Shown here one piece after another: positions 54,630 through 64,000 of a stretch of DNA of 64,000 nt. Below the pieces are notes generated by a model, which made no database searches, was not told where the DNA came from, and was given only the letters and a program-made list of their open reading frames with translations. The translations under genes were made by a program, and so were the position numbers. The number at the start of each line of letters is the position of its first letter. Within the stretch, counting starts at the first letter, position 1. The stretch is from Dactylonectria macrodidyma (lineage: Eukaryota; Ascomycota; Sordariomycetes; Hypocreales; Nectriaceae): positions 1,612,001 to 1,676,000 of the forward strand of contig JAGMUV010000012.1 of assembly GCA_020744425.1 (NCBI GenBank). The letters run 5' to 3'.

Positions 54630-54723
54630 TCGGGCTTACATAACAGATCTTATTTGCACAGCTAGCTGTGCAAAAAGTCACGTGGTCTTATTGGCACAGC
54701 TAGCTGTGCCTGTATGAGCCCCC
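54630..54723 (-). repeat. MULE-A right terminal inverted repeat
   Basis: Exact inverted copy of 50254-50347. It begins TCGGGCTTACATAACAG and ends GTATGAGCCCCC, only 19 bp from the start codon of the transposase gene, so the gene's promoter overlaps the repeat. Confidence 0.92.
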
Positions 54724-55018
54724 ACGATGACGCAGCTATCAATTACGTCCTCGAAAACGATAACGGCAGTACCAATCCGACAGTTCAATGCCACCTTCGT
54801 CTAACAGCACAGGGACCAGCATTGGCCGACACTATGGCGTCGGAGATGACGAGGCCCTCTATAATCTTTTCGCCTCATACCCAGAGACTTTCACCACAGC
54901 TCCACGGCCTCATGGATCGCGTGGGCTAAACGAGCCACTATGGGAGCTGCGATTCGATTAAGAGATTCAGCTATCTAATGATTTCACAACCCGAGGAACA
55001 CGGTCGCAACGAGTAAGA

Positions 55019-57529
55019 GTGCCTATACCAGGCCCTGAAATCGACCAACTACCTTCCTCCTCTCCACAGCAATCTGCACAACAGCAATCCTCTCCAACAA
55101 GGCCGCAGTTTCAGTCCGCCCTCAAGCTAGTGCGCGAGGTGATTGGGACTGATCGGGGGCTTACCCTCGAGCTCGTGCGGTCATACGAGCGAGTCCGCCA
55201 GTGGCGTGAGAGATGGGGCCACTCGCCGCTCAGTTCAGATGCATTCGAATCACCTCCGCCCTACTCGCCTCCCCGAGACGGGTACTCTCTGACTATAGCT
55301 TCGCCACCTTCGCTCGACCACTCCTCGTCGCCTGTCCCTGACCCGATCCCGAACCCACCTATCCCAGGTGACCCAGCGCCGTCAGCCGAAGTCCTGTTCG
55401 GCTGGGTGAATACTTTCGCGAAGGTAAATGGCTTCGGTATTGTCTGACGAAATGCATATTCATATAAGGGTCGGAAGATCCGGTACTCGTTCTAATGTGA
55501 TCGATTCGGAGAACCAGCGCCTAGTCAAGGCGCAGGTCTTCGACAGCGGAAGTCTTGAAAATGTGGATGTAAATGGATGGTTGTTGCTGAGGCGTTAGAG
55601 GAGGGGAAGTGGCTCTTACGACAACACTCGAACCCCGAACACAGCCAATATAACCACGGTCGCAGTATCGTACTATCTGCCCATCCATCCCATAGAAGAC
55701 TCACTGAGGCTATCAGGACAACAGTCGAATCGACAAGCCGTCGGGTCGGAATTCGAGCCCGTGACGTACGTGCTATTGTCCAGGAGCAGCATCCCGAGTC
55801 ATCCTTTACACGAAAGGATATCTATAACGCCAGGTCTCATATCAACCGAGACAAGCTGAATGGCCACACTCTTACTGCAGCACTAGTCAAGCTGTTTGAC
55901 GAGACGGAGATTCCCTATCTCGTAAAGTGGGCGGACGATGAGCCGAACCGTCTGGTTGGCCTTGTCTGGAGCTTTCCTTACTGCCTCCAGATGTGGAAGC
56001 GGTTTCCCGAGGTTATCAGCTTTGATAACACATATAACACTAACCGCTTCAAGCTTCCCTTGTTTCAAGCAACGGGACAGACATGCCTTAGGTCTGTCTA
56101 TAACGCTGCCTTCGGTCTGATCGACAACGAGAGGAGAGAAGGGTTCCAGTTCCTCTCTGAGAGCATTCGGCAGCTAGCAGAGCAGCACTCCATCTGACAA
56201 CCGGATGTGATCATCACCGATTTCGACAACCAGATGAAAGCCGCATTAAACGATCAGTTTCCTGATGCACAGCAGCAGCTGTGTATCCACCACATCAATT
56301 CGAACGTCCTACTTAAGTCAAAGCAAAAGTGGGTTAAGGGCCGTAATAGCAGCAGCAGTAGCAGTCCTGATAGCACTGACGAGAAGGCATCTGCCCCACA
56401 GCCACAGGCTCAACTAAGCCCTTAAGACCGTGAGTTCGTCCATACGCCGACAACCGAGACAATCCCTCATAGCTATCGAGGAGTTCTCATGATGTGGAAG
56501 CTCGTCTTATTCGCCGAGACCGAGGAGGCTCACGAAAAGGCATAGGTAAACCTCTGTAAAGAGTTTGACGACCAGAGAGCTATCCTGCGGTATCTCTATG
56601 GAACTTACATGCCCACCAGGGCCCAGTGGGCCTGCTGTTTTATTCGGAAGTATCGCAACTTCGGCCTCCGCGTCACATCTGGGACGGAAGCAAGCAATAA
56701 CAACATTAAGAGCTATCTTCTGAATGGTATGAGCCATCTCTATCGGCTAATCGAGGCTATGTAGGACATGATGAAGGACCAGGAGCGAGATTTCAACGAT
56801 GCCTGCGCAGCGGACGAGGTACTTATAGCGCGAGAGTACATGGGGCCCGGCTCGGAGTATCTGGGCGAACTCCGGACAGCACTCTCTTCGAAAGGTCTCG
56901 GGTTGATTACGAAACTGTATCGGCTAGTAAGGAAAGCAATGCCGACGAGCAAGAATCCGTTCCCCGACCCTCTTGGGGGTTGCAATGAGGACTTCTCGGT
57001 TTCGACCGAACTTGGTATCCCCTGTTGCCATAAGATCTACTCAAAGCTGGGGAGTGGCACGCCTTTCACTAAGTGGGAGGCCCATCCGCGGTGGCGCCTA
57101 CGAGAGTCATCCTCTCGAGATCCATACCGACGAATCCTCGACCCTAGGATCGCCACTGCTCTCCGTGGCAGACCTAAGAACACCCCGCAGTCTCTTCCAG
57201 CGCGGCTAGCCTTCGAGGCAAGAAGCCAACCTAGTAGCCAGCCAGCCAGAAAATCAGCAAGCCAGGTAGCAGGGCGCAAACGAGGTCGACCAGCAGGACG
57301 TCTCTACAAGTCAACACTACCTAGGCTTGGGCTGGAAGCGAGCCAACAGGCCAGTAACTCATCCAGACGCCAGACGCGCAGACGGTCAGCTGTTCTTAGA
57401 GCCGGAAGAACCACAGGAGTACGTGCCAGCGGACGGAAGACGCAACCTAGCATTCGTAGGCAAAGGAGTCAGTGGGAGCTGCTTGACAGCGACGAGGACG
57501 TTCTTTCTTCTATAGTAGTTAGAGAATAG
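55019..57529 (+). pseudogene. Second MULE-B-type transposase relic
   Basis: A single reading frame spans the whole region with seven in-frame stops (55445, 55493, 55556, 56195, 56423, 56543, 56762) and no frameshift. Landmarks: AEVLFGWVNTFAKVNGFGIV, STSRRVGIRARDVRAIVQ, ISFDNTYNTNRFKLPLFQAT (first Asp), DVIITDFDNQMKAAL (second Asp), LCIHHINSNVLL, NFGLRVTSGTEASNNNIKSYL (third acidic residue) and a SWIM-like CNEDFSVSTELGIPCCH. The basic tail holds GRKRGRPAG, an AT-hook-like motif. Stops fall where the MULE-B copy has Arg, Gln or Trp. Its left end is cut off at MULE-A, and no terminal repeat was found on the right. Confidence 0.85.
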
Positions 57530-58333
57530 ATATATAGATAGCTGTACTCCAGGGCGTCCTGGAATTGGCCTTCTTCTTATTGAAAACAAGGCCTTGTTTT
57601 GATGTACGCCGAAGACGCGTTGTTAAGAGAGCTAGCTTCACCGCCTTTGCGCGGATGTACCTGTGGGTCAAAGGAAATAAAGAGCGAATCAGAGGCTATA
57701 GAAGTCATGCCTGTGTAAGAGTCATGCCTGTGTAGCCATTCTTCATGCCGGTGTAGGCAATTGCCTTTAATATTCAAATTTTGGAACTTGGAGACACTTC
57801 GTGGTCTCTGCTCAATAATCAAGCCGCTCGCTCACAAATGTCAACAACACCAACTTTTTTTTTTTGCACATAGCAGGTAACAAGTCTACCAGTAAAGCAA
57901 GCATTGCATCGTCTAGCAGGGCTACAGCCAAGTTATTATATTGCCTGCCTGCAAGGCCAGGCAGCAATCTCCATTCGTGTATTTTAGATCTAGTTCAATT
58001 CCAGCTCCTGGTTAGATAGCAAATCCAAGAGGTCTGTCGTTGACCGCGTTCACAGGTGATTCTTTTCTTCCCGATCGTCATACAGTAATGCAAAACAATC
58101 GCCGTTCCGTGCGGACACTACGAAGTTACAATGGCGGCTTACCCCCCCGTTTTCACGTTCTTAGTTGTGGTCCTTTGGTGCTTATCATTACGCCTTGTTC
58201 GTTCGTTATCGCTGTTCCCCCCCTCCTAACTCCCGGGCCCGGGCACCAAGTTGCCCATTGCCAATCCCATTCTGGATAAAATCCATTTCCTTCGACGTCG
58301 AGAAGGGGCGAAGAAGGCCCCGCTCTCCTGGCG
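57530..58333. other. No gene recognised
   Basis: The right flank of the MULE complex. A small duplicated AAGTCATGCCTGTGTA / GAGTCATGCCTGTGTAG motif occurs near 57703-57735. No coding region is supported. Confidence 0.35.
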
Positions 58334-58786
58334 CTAGCCGTAGAGAGGAGAGAACCTTGGTCGTGTCCCTATCGATCGCGGATGCCGCCGCTTCTGTTTC
58401 GGAGCAACGATAGGCGTGTCGATCAGTAGCGGCCTTCCCGCTAGAGACGACCTCGCTGGCCCTGCGAGACTGGGAGGGCTGCATTTCGCCTTGTTGTCGG
58501 TCAGCGTGGGGGTCCAATTCGCTAGATTGGATGCAGAGAAAGACGCACGTAGCAAGAGCGACAGCTCGTGTCCCAAACCTCCCAGCTTCGAGAGCTGTGC
58601 CCACACGGCGTCATTTGCGTCGTCTTGCTGGTCTTCCTGCGGCGGGTTTGGGCCGTCTGTCCAAACACAGGCCACGATACCCGAACGACACGGAGCACAG
58701 ACAGACTCGCCCAGCTCGACAACGCACAATTTGTTGCGATGGCGACAGCCCAGACAGGGCAACTTGGCTCTACCTGCGACCGGCAA
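58334..58786 (-). CDS. Short Zn2Cys6-type protein, possibly a fragment
   Basis: The 150-residue frame starts MPVAGRAKLPCLGCRHRNKLC and continues to CAPCRSGIVACVW. The six cysteines follow CX2CX6CX8CX2CX6C, the spacing of fungal Zn2Cys6 binuclear cluster DNA-binding domains. A Pro/Ser-rich tail without known domains follows and ends SIGTRPRFSPLYG. Zn2Cys6 regulators usually have several hundred further residues, so this is either a truncated gene or the first exon of one with undetected introns. It lies about 1 kb upstream of, and divergent from, the acyl-CoA oxidase gene, but any regulatory link is speculation. Confidence 0.45.
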   Translation of the reverse strand: MPVAGRAKLPCLGCRHRNKLCVVELGESVCAPCRSGIVACVWTDGPNPPQEDQQDDANDAVWAQLSKLGGLGHELSLLLRASFSASNLANWTPTLTDNKAKCSPPSLAGPARSSLAGRPLLIDTPIVAPKQKRRHPRSIGTRPRFSPLYG

Positions 58787-59793
58787 GTAGGAGAAATGTC
58801 AGTCATGATGTCCATAGAGCAACAGAAAAGTTTGAAAAGGGGAGCGTTTCAAGGCCTCCATAACGTGGCGGATGCCTGCCCCTTGAAGACTCCGAAATAC
58901 GTCTGCCGCATTTTGGTGTCATGCTTGGATACAAAGGCTGGTCTGCCTTTAGAGGGATCTTTCAGCCGAGTCTATTTATTCTCCTACCCACATATGTTCA
59001 CCAATGGGGGTAAAGCAATGTTCTTATACTTTGATCTTTCATGTCCCACAAAGGATGATGAGGTGAATGCGGGATCACAATCATCAACTGCGTTTTCAAT
59101 GGATGGTGGGTCGCGAAGCCCCCAGTGGACTTGTGCCGGGGCGGGGCCCATTGAAGCTTTCAACCAACCACGGCGATGAGTCGGCAACTCCCGGCTCGGC
59201 TACCGGCCCGGCTTATGAACCTCAGCGGTGTGTCCAGCTGGTCCTAGCTATTCTCGACATTCCCGGGCGTAATAAATCAACTACTACTACTATTCTCGAC
59301 ATCCGAGCCGGCCGCATGATGTAGGTCAAACATGAGGCGGGTCGCCGGATCAGACCATCTGATATTGTTCACTGGTGCAAGCAAGCAGCCATTGCCAAGT
59401 CAGGGGGGAGTGAGACTGGGCGAACACCAGGTAGTTTAGGTGTGACAGTGGAATTGCGTGCACATTTCAAGCCCGTCTAGTCCGTAGTGTCGCGCTATCG
59501 GCATGGATATTAGCAACTTTTAAAGAAACATGTCCCAGAGCCTCTTTGAGGTCGATTCTTTTAGTCCATCGCCAGGATGTTTACCACCACCAGCGGACCG
59601 GCCGCAGACCCACAGCGCGCCGAGCCCTCCGAGAGCAGTCTAATGCGAGAACGCATGGTGGTACCCCTCGGCAAGCAGCTCCCAGTCCGGAAAGTCAAGC
59701 ACTTAAAGATGAGGCGAGATGCACAATGAGAGCAAGTGAAAACACGGTCATCCCCTGCCTTTATTAATAGCACACACACACACCGCCGTCGCC
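58787..59793. other. Divergent intergenic region
   Basis: No supported gene. It should contain the promoter of the acyl-CoA oxidase gene; a (CA)n run (59771-59783) lies just before its start codon. Confidence 0.35.
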
Positions 59794-61895
59794 ATGGCCC
59801 GCGTGCGCAAATTCCCACAAGAATCCCCCCTCTCAGTTTTTCTTTGGGGCGGCCAGGAGAAATATGATCGGCGCAAAACCATCCTCGAGGCCTTCTTGAG
59901 CCGCCCTGTGTTTTCCAAGTCGTTGGTCACCACTCCTGCGGTTGCTCGCAAGGAAGCATACACGCGCGCAGTTCTTCAGGCGCGCGAACTGATCGAATTG
60001 AAGCTGAAACACGGCTGGTCCAATGCGACCTTCCTCGACGCCGTCCACATGCTGGAAGACGGGGTGCCAGTAATTCCACAGTTCCGCATCTTTCTGTCCA
60101 ACCTGGAGAGGCAAATGTCCGACGAGCAAAAGGCTGTGTGGATTCCCAAGGTGGAGCGATTCGAAATCTTTGGCTCCTACTGTCAGACAGAGTTGGGGCA
60201 CGGCTCGAATGTGCGAGCCATCGAAACAACAGCAACCTTTGACCAGGAAACCGACGAATTCGTCATCAACTCGCCAACTCTCAGCAGCACCAAGTTCTGG
60301 ATTGGAGCCACAGGTGTATGGGCAACGCATTCCATTGTGGTAGCTCGGCTCCTGATTCGAGGCAAAGATTATGGAATTCATTTGTTCTTGACTCAACTCC
60401 GCGACTTGGACACGCAACAGCTGATGCCCGGCGTCGAGATCTACGAACTAGGCCCCAAGGTTTTCCAAGGAATGTTAGGCATGGACAATGGCGCCGTGCG
60501 ATTTCAAAACGTTCGGATACCGCGATCTCAAATGCTGGCCCGCAACGCGCGTGTCGAACGGGATGGATCATACGTACCTCCGGCTAATGTTCACCATTCC
60601 CTCGGTTCGATGGTGGCCATCCGGGCATTGATGGCCGAAATTACTGCCTTTCCTCTTCTCCGAGCCGCCAGCGTCGCTTATCATTACACTAATTTCCGTC
60701 GCCAGTTCAAGAAATCGGAGGCAGACCAAGAAACGGTCGTCTTCGACTATGCAAGCGTCCGCTACCGCCTACTGCCGCTGTTGGTGCAGGGCACAGCCCT
60801 TGCTCTTGTCGGGCGCCACATCAAGGAGGAGTATGACGAATACACCAGGATCATGCTGGAAACAGGTGACACCTCACGGCTGCAGGACCTGCATCTCCAG
60901 ACTGTCGGAGCGAAGGTATACTCAACGGAGATCACTGGGCACGGCATCGAAACCTGCCGAATTCTTTGCGGTGGCCACGGCTACAGCGCCTTGTCTGGAT
61001 TTGGGCGGATGTATGCAAATGCCATCAACGCCATCACCTACGAAGGGGACAACTATGTTATTTCTCAGCAGATACCCCGAGCGGTATTGAAGCACTGGAG
61101 AGCGTAAGTTTACTCCCAATCGAGGGCGGGTAGCTCGTGTCGAACCAAAGGCAACATACTAACTTTGAACGACTGCAGGGAATCAGAGGCATCAATTCCA
61201 TCTCTGTCTTATCTGCGCCTTCTCAGAGGCCATTCTAAATACCCTGGCCTCGCCGTCTTGTCGTCGGACGATTGGTTGGCATTGCCTTCTCAGCGGTGGC
61301 TGCTCGAGCAGCACCTGGCCATCCTGGCCCAACAACACATCGAGCACATCGAAAAGGGCTTTGATACGAGCTTTTCTGCACACCATTTTACCATGGCTCA
61401 CAGCGATTTCGTGTACTGGAATGGTTTGTGGAAGGTGGTGGAGAAAGCACCGGAATCCTTCAAGGACTTGTTGACAGCCGTAGCGCAATTGGTATGTCTT
61501 GGCTTTTCCTCCCTTTCCCATACTCGTTTCTGATGTCACTGAACTGAAACAATGTTCTCGTCGAAAAATTGCAGTTTTCCCTTTCGATTCTTATCAACGC
61601 CGTGAAGGATGTTGCTGGCCATAACCCAGCAATCACATCCACGAACCGAGGTCTTCTGAAGCAGGCATACGACTCCGCCTTGACGCACTTTGCCCAGTTC
61701 GCAGGGACGCTCGTTGAGGGGTTCGACTTCACTGAGTTTGAGTTGGATTCGGCCCTAGCCCGTTCTGACACTGATCCATATCAAGCGCTCATGATGGGCG
61801 CTAGGGACAGTGAGATCAATGCCAGTCAGCATCTCTGGCCTGTTATTGTTGGTGCGAGAAGCGTTTGGAAGGAAGTCAACGCTGCAAAGCTTTAA
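59794..61895 (+). CDS. Peroxisomal acyl-CoA oxidase
   Basis: Three exons, 59794-61103, 61179-61491 and 61575-61895, join in frame across introns of 75 bp (with CTAAC branch site) and 83 bp, giving 647 residues. The ATG in GCCATGG has a good Kozak context. Family signatures include FGSYCQTELGHGSNVRAIETTATFD, GMDNGAVRFQNVRIPR (FAD/substrate region), CRILCGGHGYSALSGFGRMYANA and AITYEGDNYVISQQIPRAVLK, whose Glu is the expected catalytic base. The protein ends in Ala-Lys-Leu, a PTS1 peroxisome-import signal. It should catalyse the first step of peroxisomal beta-oxidation, oxidising acyl-CoA to trans-2-enoyl-CoA with FAD and producing H2O2. It is about 40-50 residues shorter than typical family members, mostly at the N-terminus. 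No lesion is seen. Confidence 0.93.
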
Positions 61896-63056
61896 CGTAG
61901 TAAATTTGTCTTGCTCGAATTCGTTTATATGTTTGATTCTCCAAGAGCACATCACAATCTTGCGCTGGCATAATAATCGTCAATCGCCACATTCATCGAG
62001 GGTGTCCCGGGTAGGTTCCAAGAGGGTTGACAAAGCGCTACCAGGCAAATATTTACAAAGGTGCTATACGACGGACTGAAGAGGCGCGAAGTAGACACCC
62101 TTTCACAGCTACGCATAGGAACAGCGACGATTAATAGCTACCTGTCGAGGATTAGCATAGTAGAATCAGAGTTATGTGACTATAGATGGGCAGTTGAGAT
62201 AATAGAATATTTTCTCTTTCAATGAACTAAGAGGAATATATAATACAAAGGCGTAAGATAAATTTGACAAAGTGAGATAAGAAACCTGATATTCTTTTTA
62301 AGAGAAAAGTCAGTATTGTTGAACAGAAAGGGGGTCACGTGCGGGGTTATGGGTCTTAATATTACAAGTGGATACCTGAGATATCTGAGGGGCAGAGACA
62401 ATTCCCCAGATACAACAACAGAACAGAACAATCAACTGATTTGACATCAATGGCCCGAATGCCCGTACTGTCTGACAATAGTAAGTAATATAAGTCATAG
62501 TCTAATAATAGTAGAATAGTAGATTTAATATAACTAAGTGTGTTAATAACTGGTGAGGCTATTTCTATAAAAGTGCTAAATGAATGTACTTATATATTAA
62601 GGGTGTACTAAGCGGCTTACTAGGTGAAAGTGAGTTGTTTCTTATAGCTTATTATCCCATCGGCTGTCATAAACCTCCATTCCGTACCTCGCCCCACATC
62701 ACCCCTGTCATCATGACAGTACCTGCGGGGAACCCAAAAACCCCTCTCAGACCCTTCACAGCTAAAATCACACATAATTCATTTTGCTCATTACAATGCC
62801 CTCCCGAAAGATACCTCCCAAGATACCGGCAGTCAATATCTATAATAACAATAGTTTCATAACAGAAGAAAACAGCAGACGCGAGCAAGCGGCTGATAAT
62901 ACCATCCAGTACCCCTCTGCCGATAAGACCCCTCTACTGATAAGCAAAAAAAAAGTTTCCCCATACAAACTGCTAATTTTCAACCCCTCACAAAGAGCCA
63001 CCAGAAATACGAAAACAAGTCAATTCCTATTTTTCCAGCTTGGAATCGAATGTATT
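61896..63056. other. AT-rich stretch without a gene
   Basis: After the acyl-CoA oxidase stop the DNA turns A/T-rich with no supported coding region. It leads into a decayed pogo-type element and is probably made of mutated repeat DNA. Confidence 0.35.
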
Positions 63057-64000
63057 TTAATATAGTCTTGGTCTTCTAACTTCACGGCCTGCGCGCGTGC
63101 GTGTGACAGCTAACTCTTCCGCCTCCGAATTTGAGCCCTCATTCTCTTCCACTCCTCCCACCTCGATCACCTCTTCGACACCCTCTGTCTCTTCAATCAC
63201 TTCGTTTGGCTCAGAAATAGTGTCACCGGTCACTAGAGACTCGGCCAGTGTCATAAACTTCCTGTTGGGATTCGGTATCGCTTTCCTCTTCTTGCCTCTG
63301 CTCAGCCTCCCGACTTCCTCCTCTAAACTGGCTACTCTTGAGCTTAGAGAAGCGATCTTTGACTCTTGTGCTTCAAAACCTTTCGATATCACAGAATAGC
63401 GCCTTCTTGTCGAAGGGCTTTTGTTCTTACCTAGATCCCTGATGTGACGGCTGGTCTTTGGCGTGTTATCAGAGTCGCGTTGCCCGTCGCTGAGGCCGTC
63501 TGATGCGGGCGTCGTTTCCTTCTTGTCAGGCTGGATCTCAGGATGTATGAGCGCTTTCCGTCGAGAAATCGGCCAGTTTCCAGTCACTCTCCAACCAGAA
63601 AGGATGTTTTTCTTCGTCATATACCCACTTCTCTGCCTTTGGCATAGGCCTTGATGAAGTTGACCTTGTCCACCGGCGCAGAATCGGTCAGGCTTGTCAG
63701 CTTTTGGAGTTCTTTGCGATAGGCCGCCTTGGATGCATTAAATGGACCATTGTCGAGTGGTTGTAGGCCGTGGGAGCAGTGAGCCGGCAGGTAACAACAA
63801 TACACGTTGTTCAAAAAGCACGTAGCCATCCACTCATCCTAGATTTACGGTCAGCGACATCCCCGGCCAAGGTGGCCCGGAAAAGGCGGATACGAACAGA
63901 TACATGGCTTCGATGACCATCTAGTATGATAAGCCTCGCATCTGACTCATCTTCCGGCTGTGTTTGGGGAAGATAGACCTGTTTGAGCCACTCGACCGCG
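63057..64000 (-). pseudogene. pogo/Fot-type transposase relic, 5' part beyond the window
   Basis: Reading down from 64000, the DDE_1 domain of a pogo-like Tc1/mariner transposase is visible: AVEWLKQVYLPQTQPEDESDARLI then ILDGHRSH with a catalytic Asp. After a probable 55-bp intron (about 63853-63907) come DEWMATCFLNNVYCCYLPAHCSHGLQPLD, AYRKEL and FIKAYAKGREVG. A one-base shift near 63620 breaks the frame before TKKNILSGWRVTGNWPISRRKAL. A coiled-coil segment (KIASLSSRVASLEEEVGRL) and an acidic tail ending in RREVRRPRLY-like sequence follow. The N-terminal CENP-B-type domain would be beyond 64000. The frameshift makes this copy inactive. Confidence 0.8.

Larger units (their letters stand above)
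50254..54723. mobile_element. MULE-A, 4.47-kb Mutator-like element with two genes
   Basis: The terminal repeats 50254-50347 and 54630-54723 are 94 bp and identical base for base when inverted. Each contains two copies of the palindrome GCACAGCTAGCTGTGC. Inside are a 861-residue transposase on the minus strand and a small gene on the plus strand that converges on it. No 9-bp target duplication is seen (GAAGGCATG versus ACGATGACG). One or both flanks therefore seem to have been altered after insertion: the left flank is MULE-C, the right is a second MULE-B-type copy. Confidence 0.9.

Noticed and set aside
62219..62888. Short ORFs in the AT-rich stretch
   Set aside because: Composition-driven frames without motifs or splice support, next to a dead pogo-type element.

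Overview
This is a fungal (filamentous ascomycete, Pezizomycotina) nuclear window. The host genes are split by short 50-85 bp introns with GT...AG borders and CTAAC/CTGAC-type branch sites. The recognisable host genes are an Atf1/AtfA-type bZIP factor, a peroxisomal acyl-CoA oxidase and a 7TM/RGS-type signalling protein. All three resemble Sordariomycete families, but the exact species cannot be read from the sequence. Most of the window is a transposon graveyard or nursery, with at least nine kinds of mobile element, several nested.

Layout, left to right. 0.3-6.4 kb: a Ty1/Copia element broken by a gag frameshift and an in-frame pol stop, a T11A39 tract, an 84-bp (28-codon) tandem repeat and a 142-bp LTR. 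6.6-7.8 kb (minus): a five-exon gene for the membrane half of an RGS-type receptor, cut off before any RGS domain. 8.54-12.12 kb: a complete-looking DNA transposon with 34-bp TIRs, a perfect 6-bp target duplication, an rve/DDE transposase and a convergent second gene of unknown function. 13.5-16.6 kb: a decayed hAT element. 18.5-25.4 kb (minus): a Helitron Rep-helicase gene in three exons, divergent from a two-exon gene (26.8-28.4 kb) for a putative accessory, possibly OB-fold-like, protein. 29-33.3 kb: two related internally deleted Helitron-like copies; the second carries a hAT MITE and a solo LTR. 33.3-38.3 kb: a piggyBac transposase gene split by a full hAT element with an 8-bp target duplication. 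38.9-39.4 kb: a 503-bp TRIM retroelement. 39.8-41.3 kb (minus): the bZIP gene. 42.4-43.1 kb: a broken F-box/ankyrin gene. 45.9-57.5 kb: a nested complex of Mutator-like (MULE) elements, one of them with perfect 94-bp TIRs, an intact transposase and a second small gene. 58.3-61.9 kb: a Zn2Cys6-type protein fragment and the acyl-CoA oxidase gene. 63-64 kb: a pogo/Fot-type transposase relic running off the edge.

How the parts relate: most genes here serve their own element (transposase plus, in three elements, a second accessory gene). Several decayed copies carry nonsense codons explained by C:G to T:A transitions, as expected from repeat-induced point mutation or deamination. Others (the 8.5-kb two-gene element, the hAT at 33.9 kb, the MULE at 50.3 kb) have intact termini and largely open genes, suggesting more recent activity.
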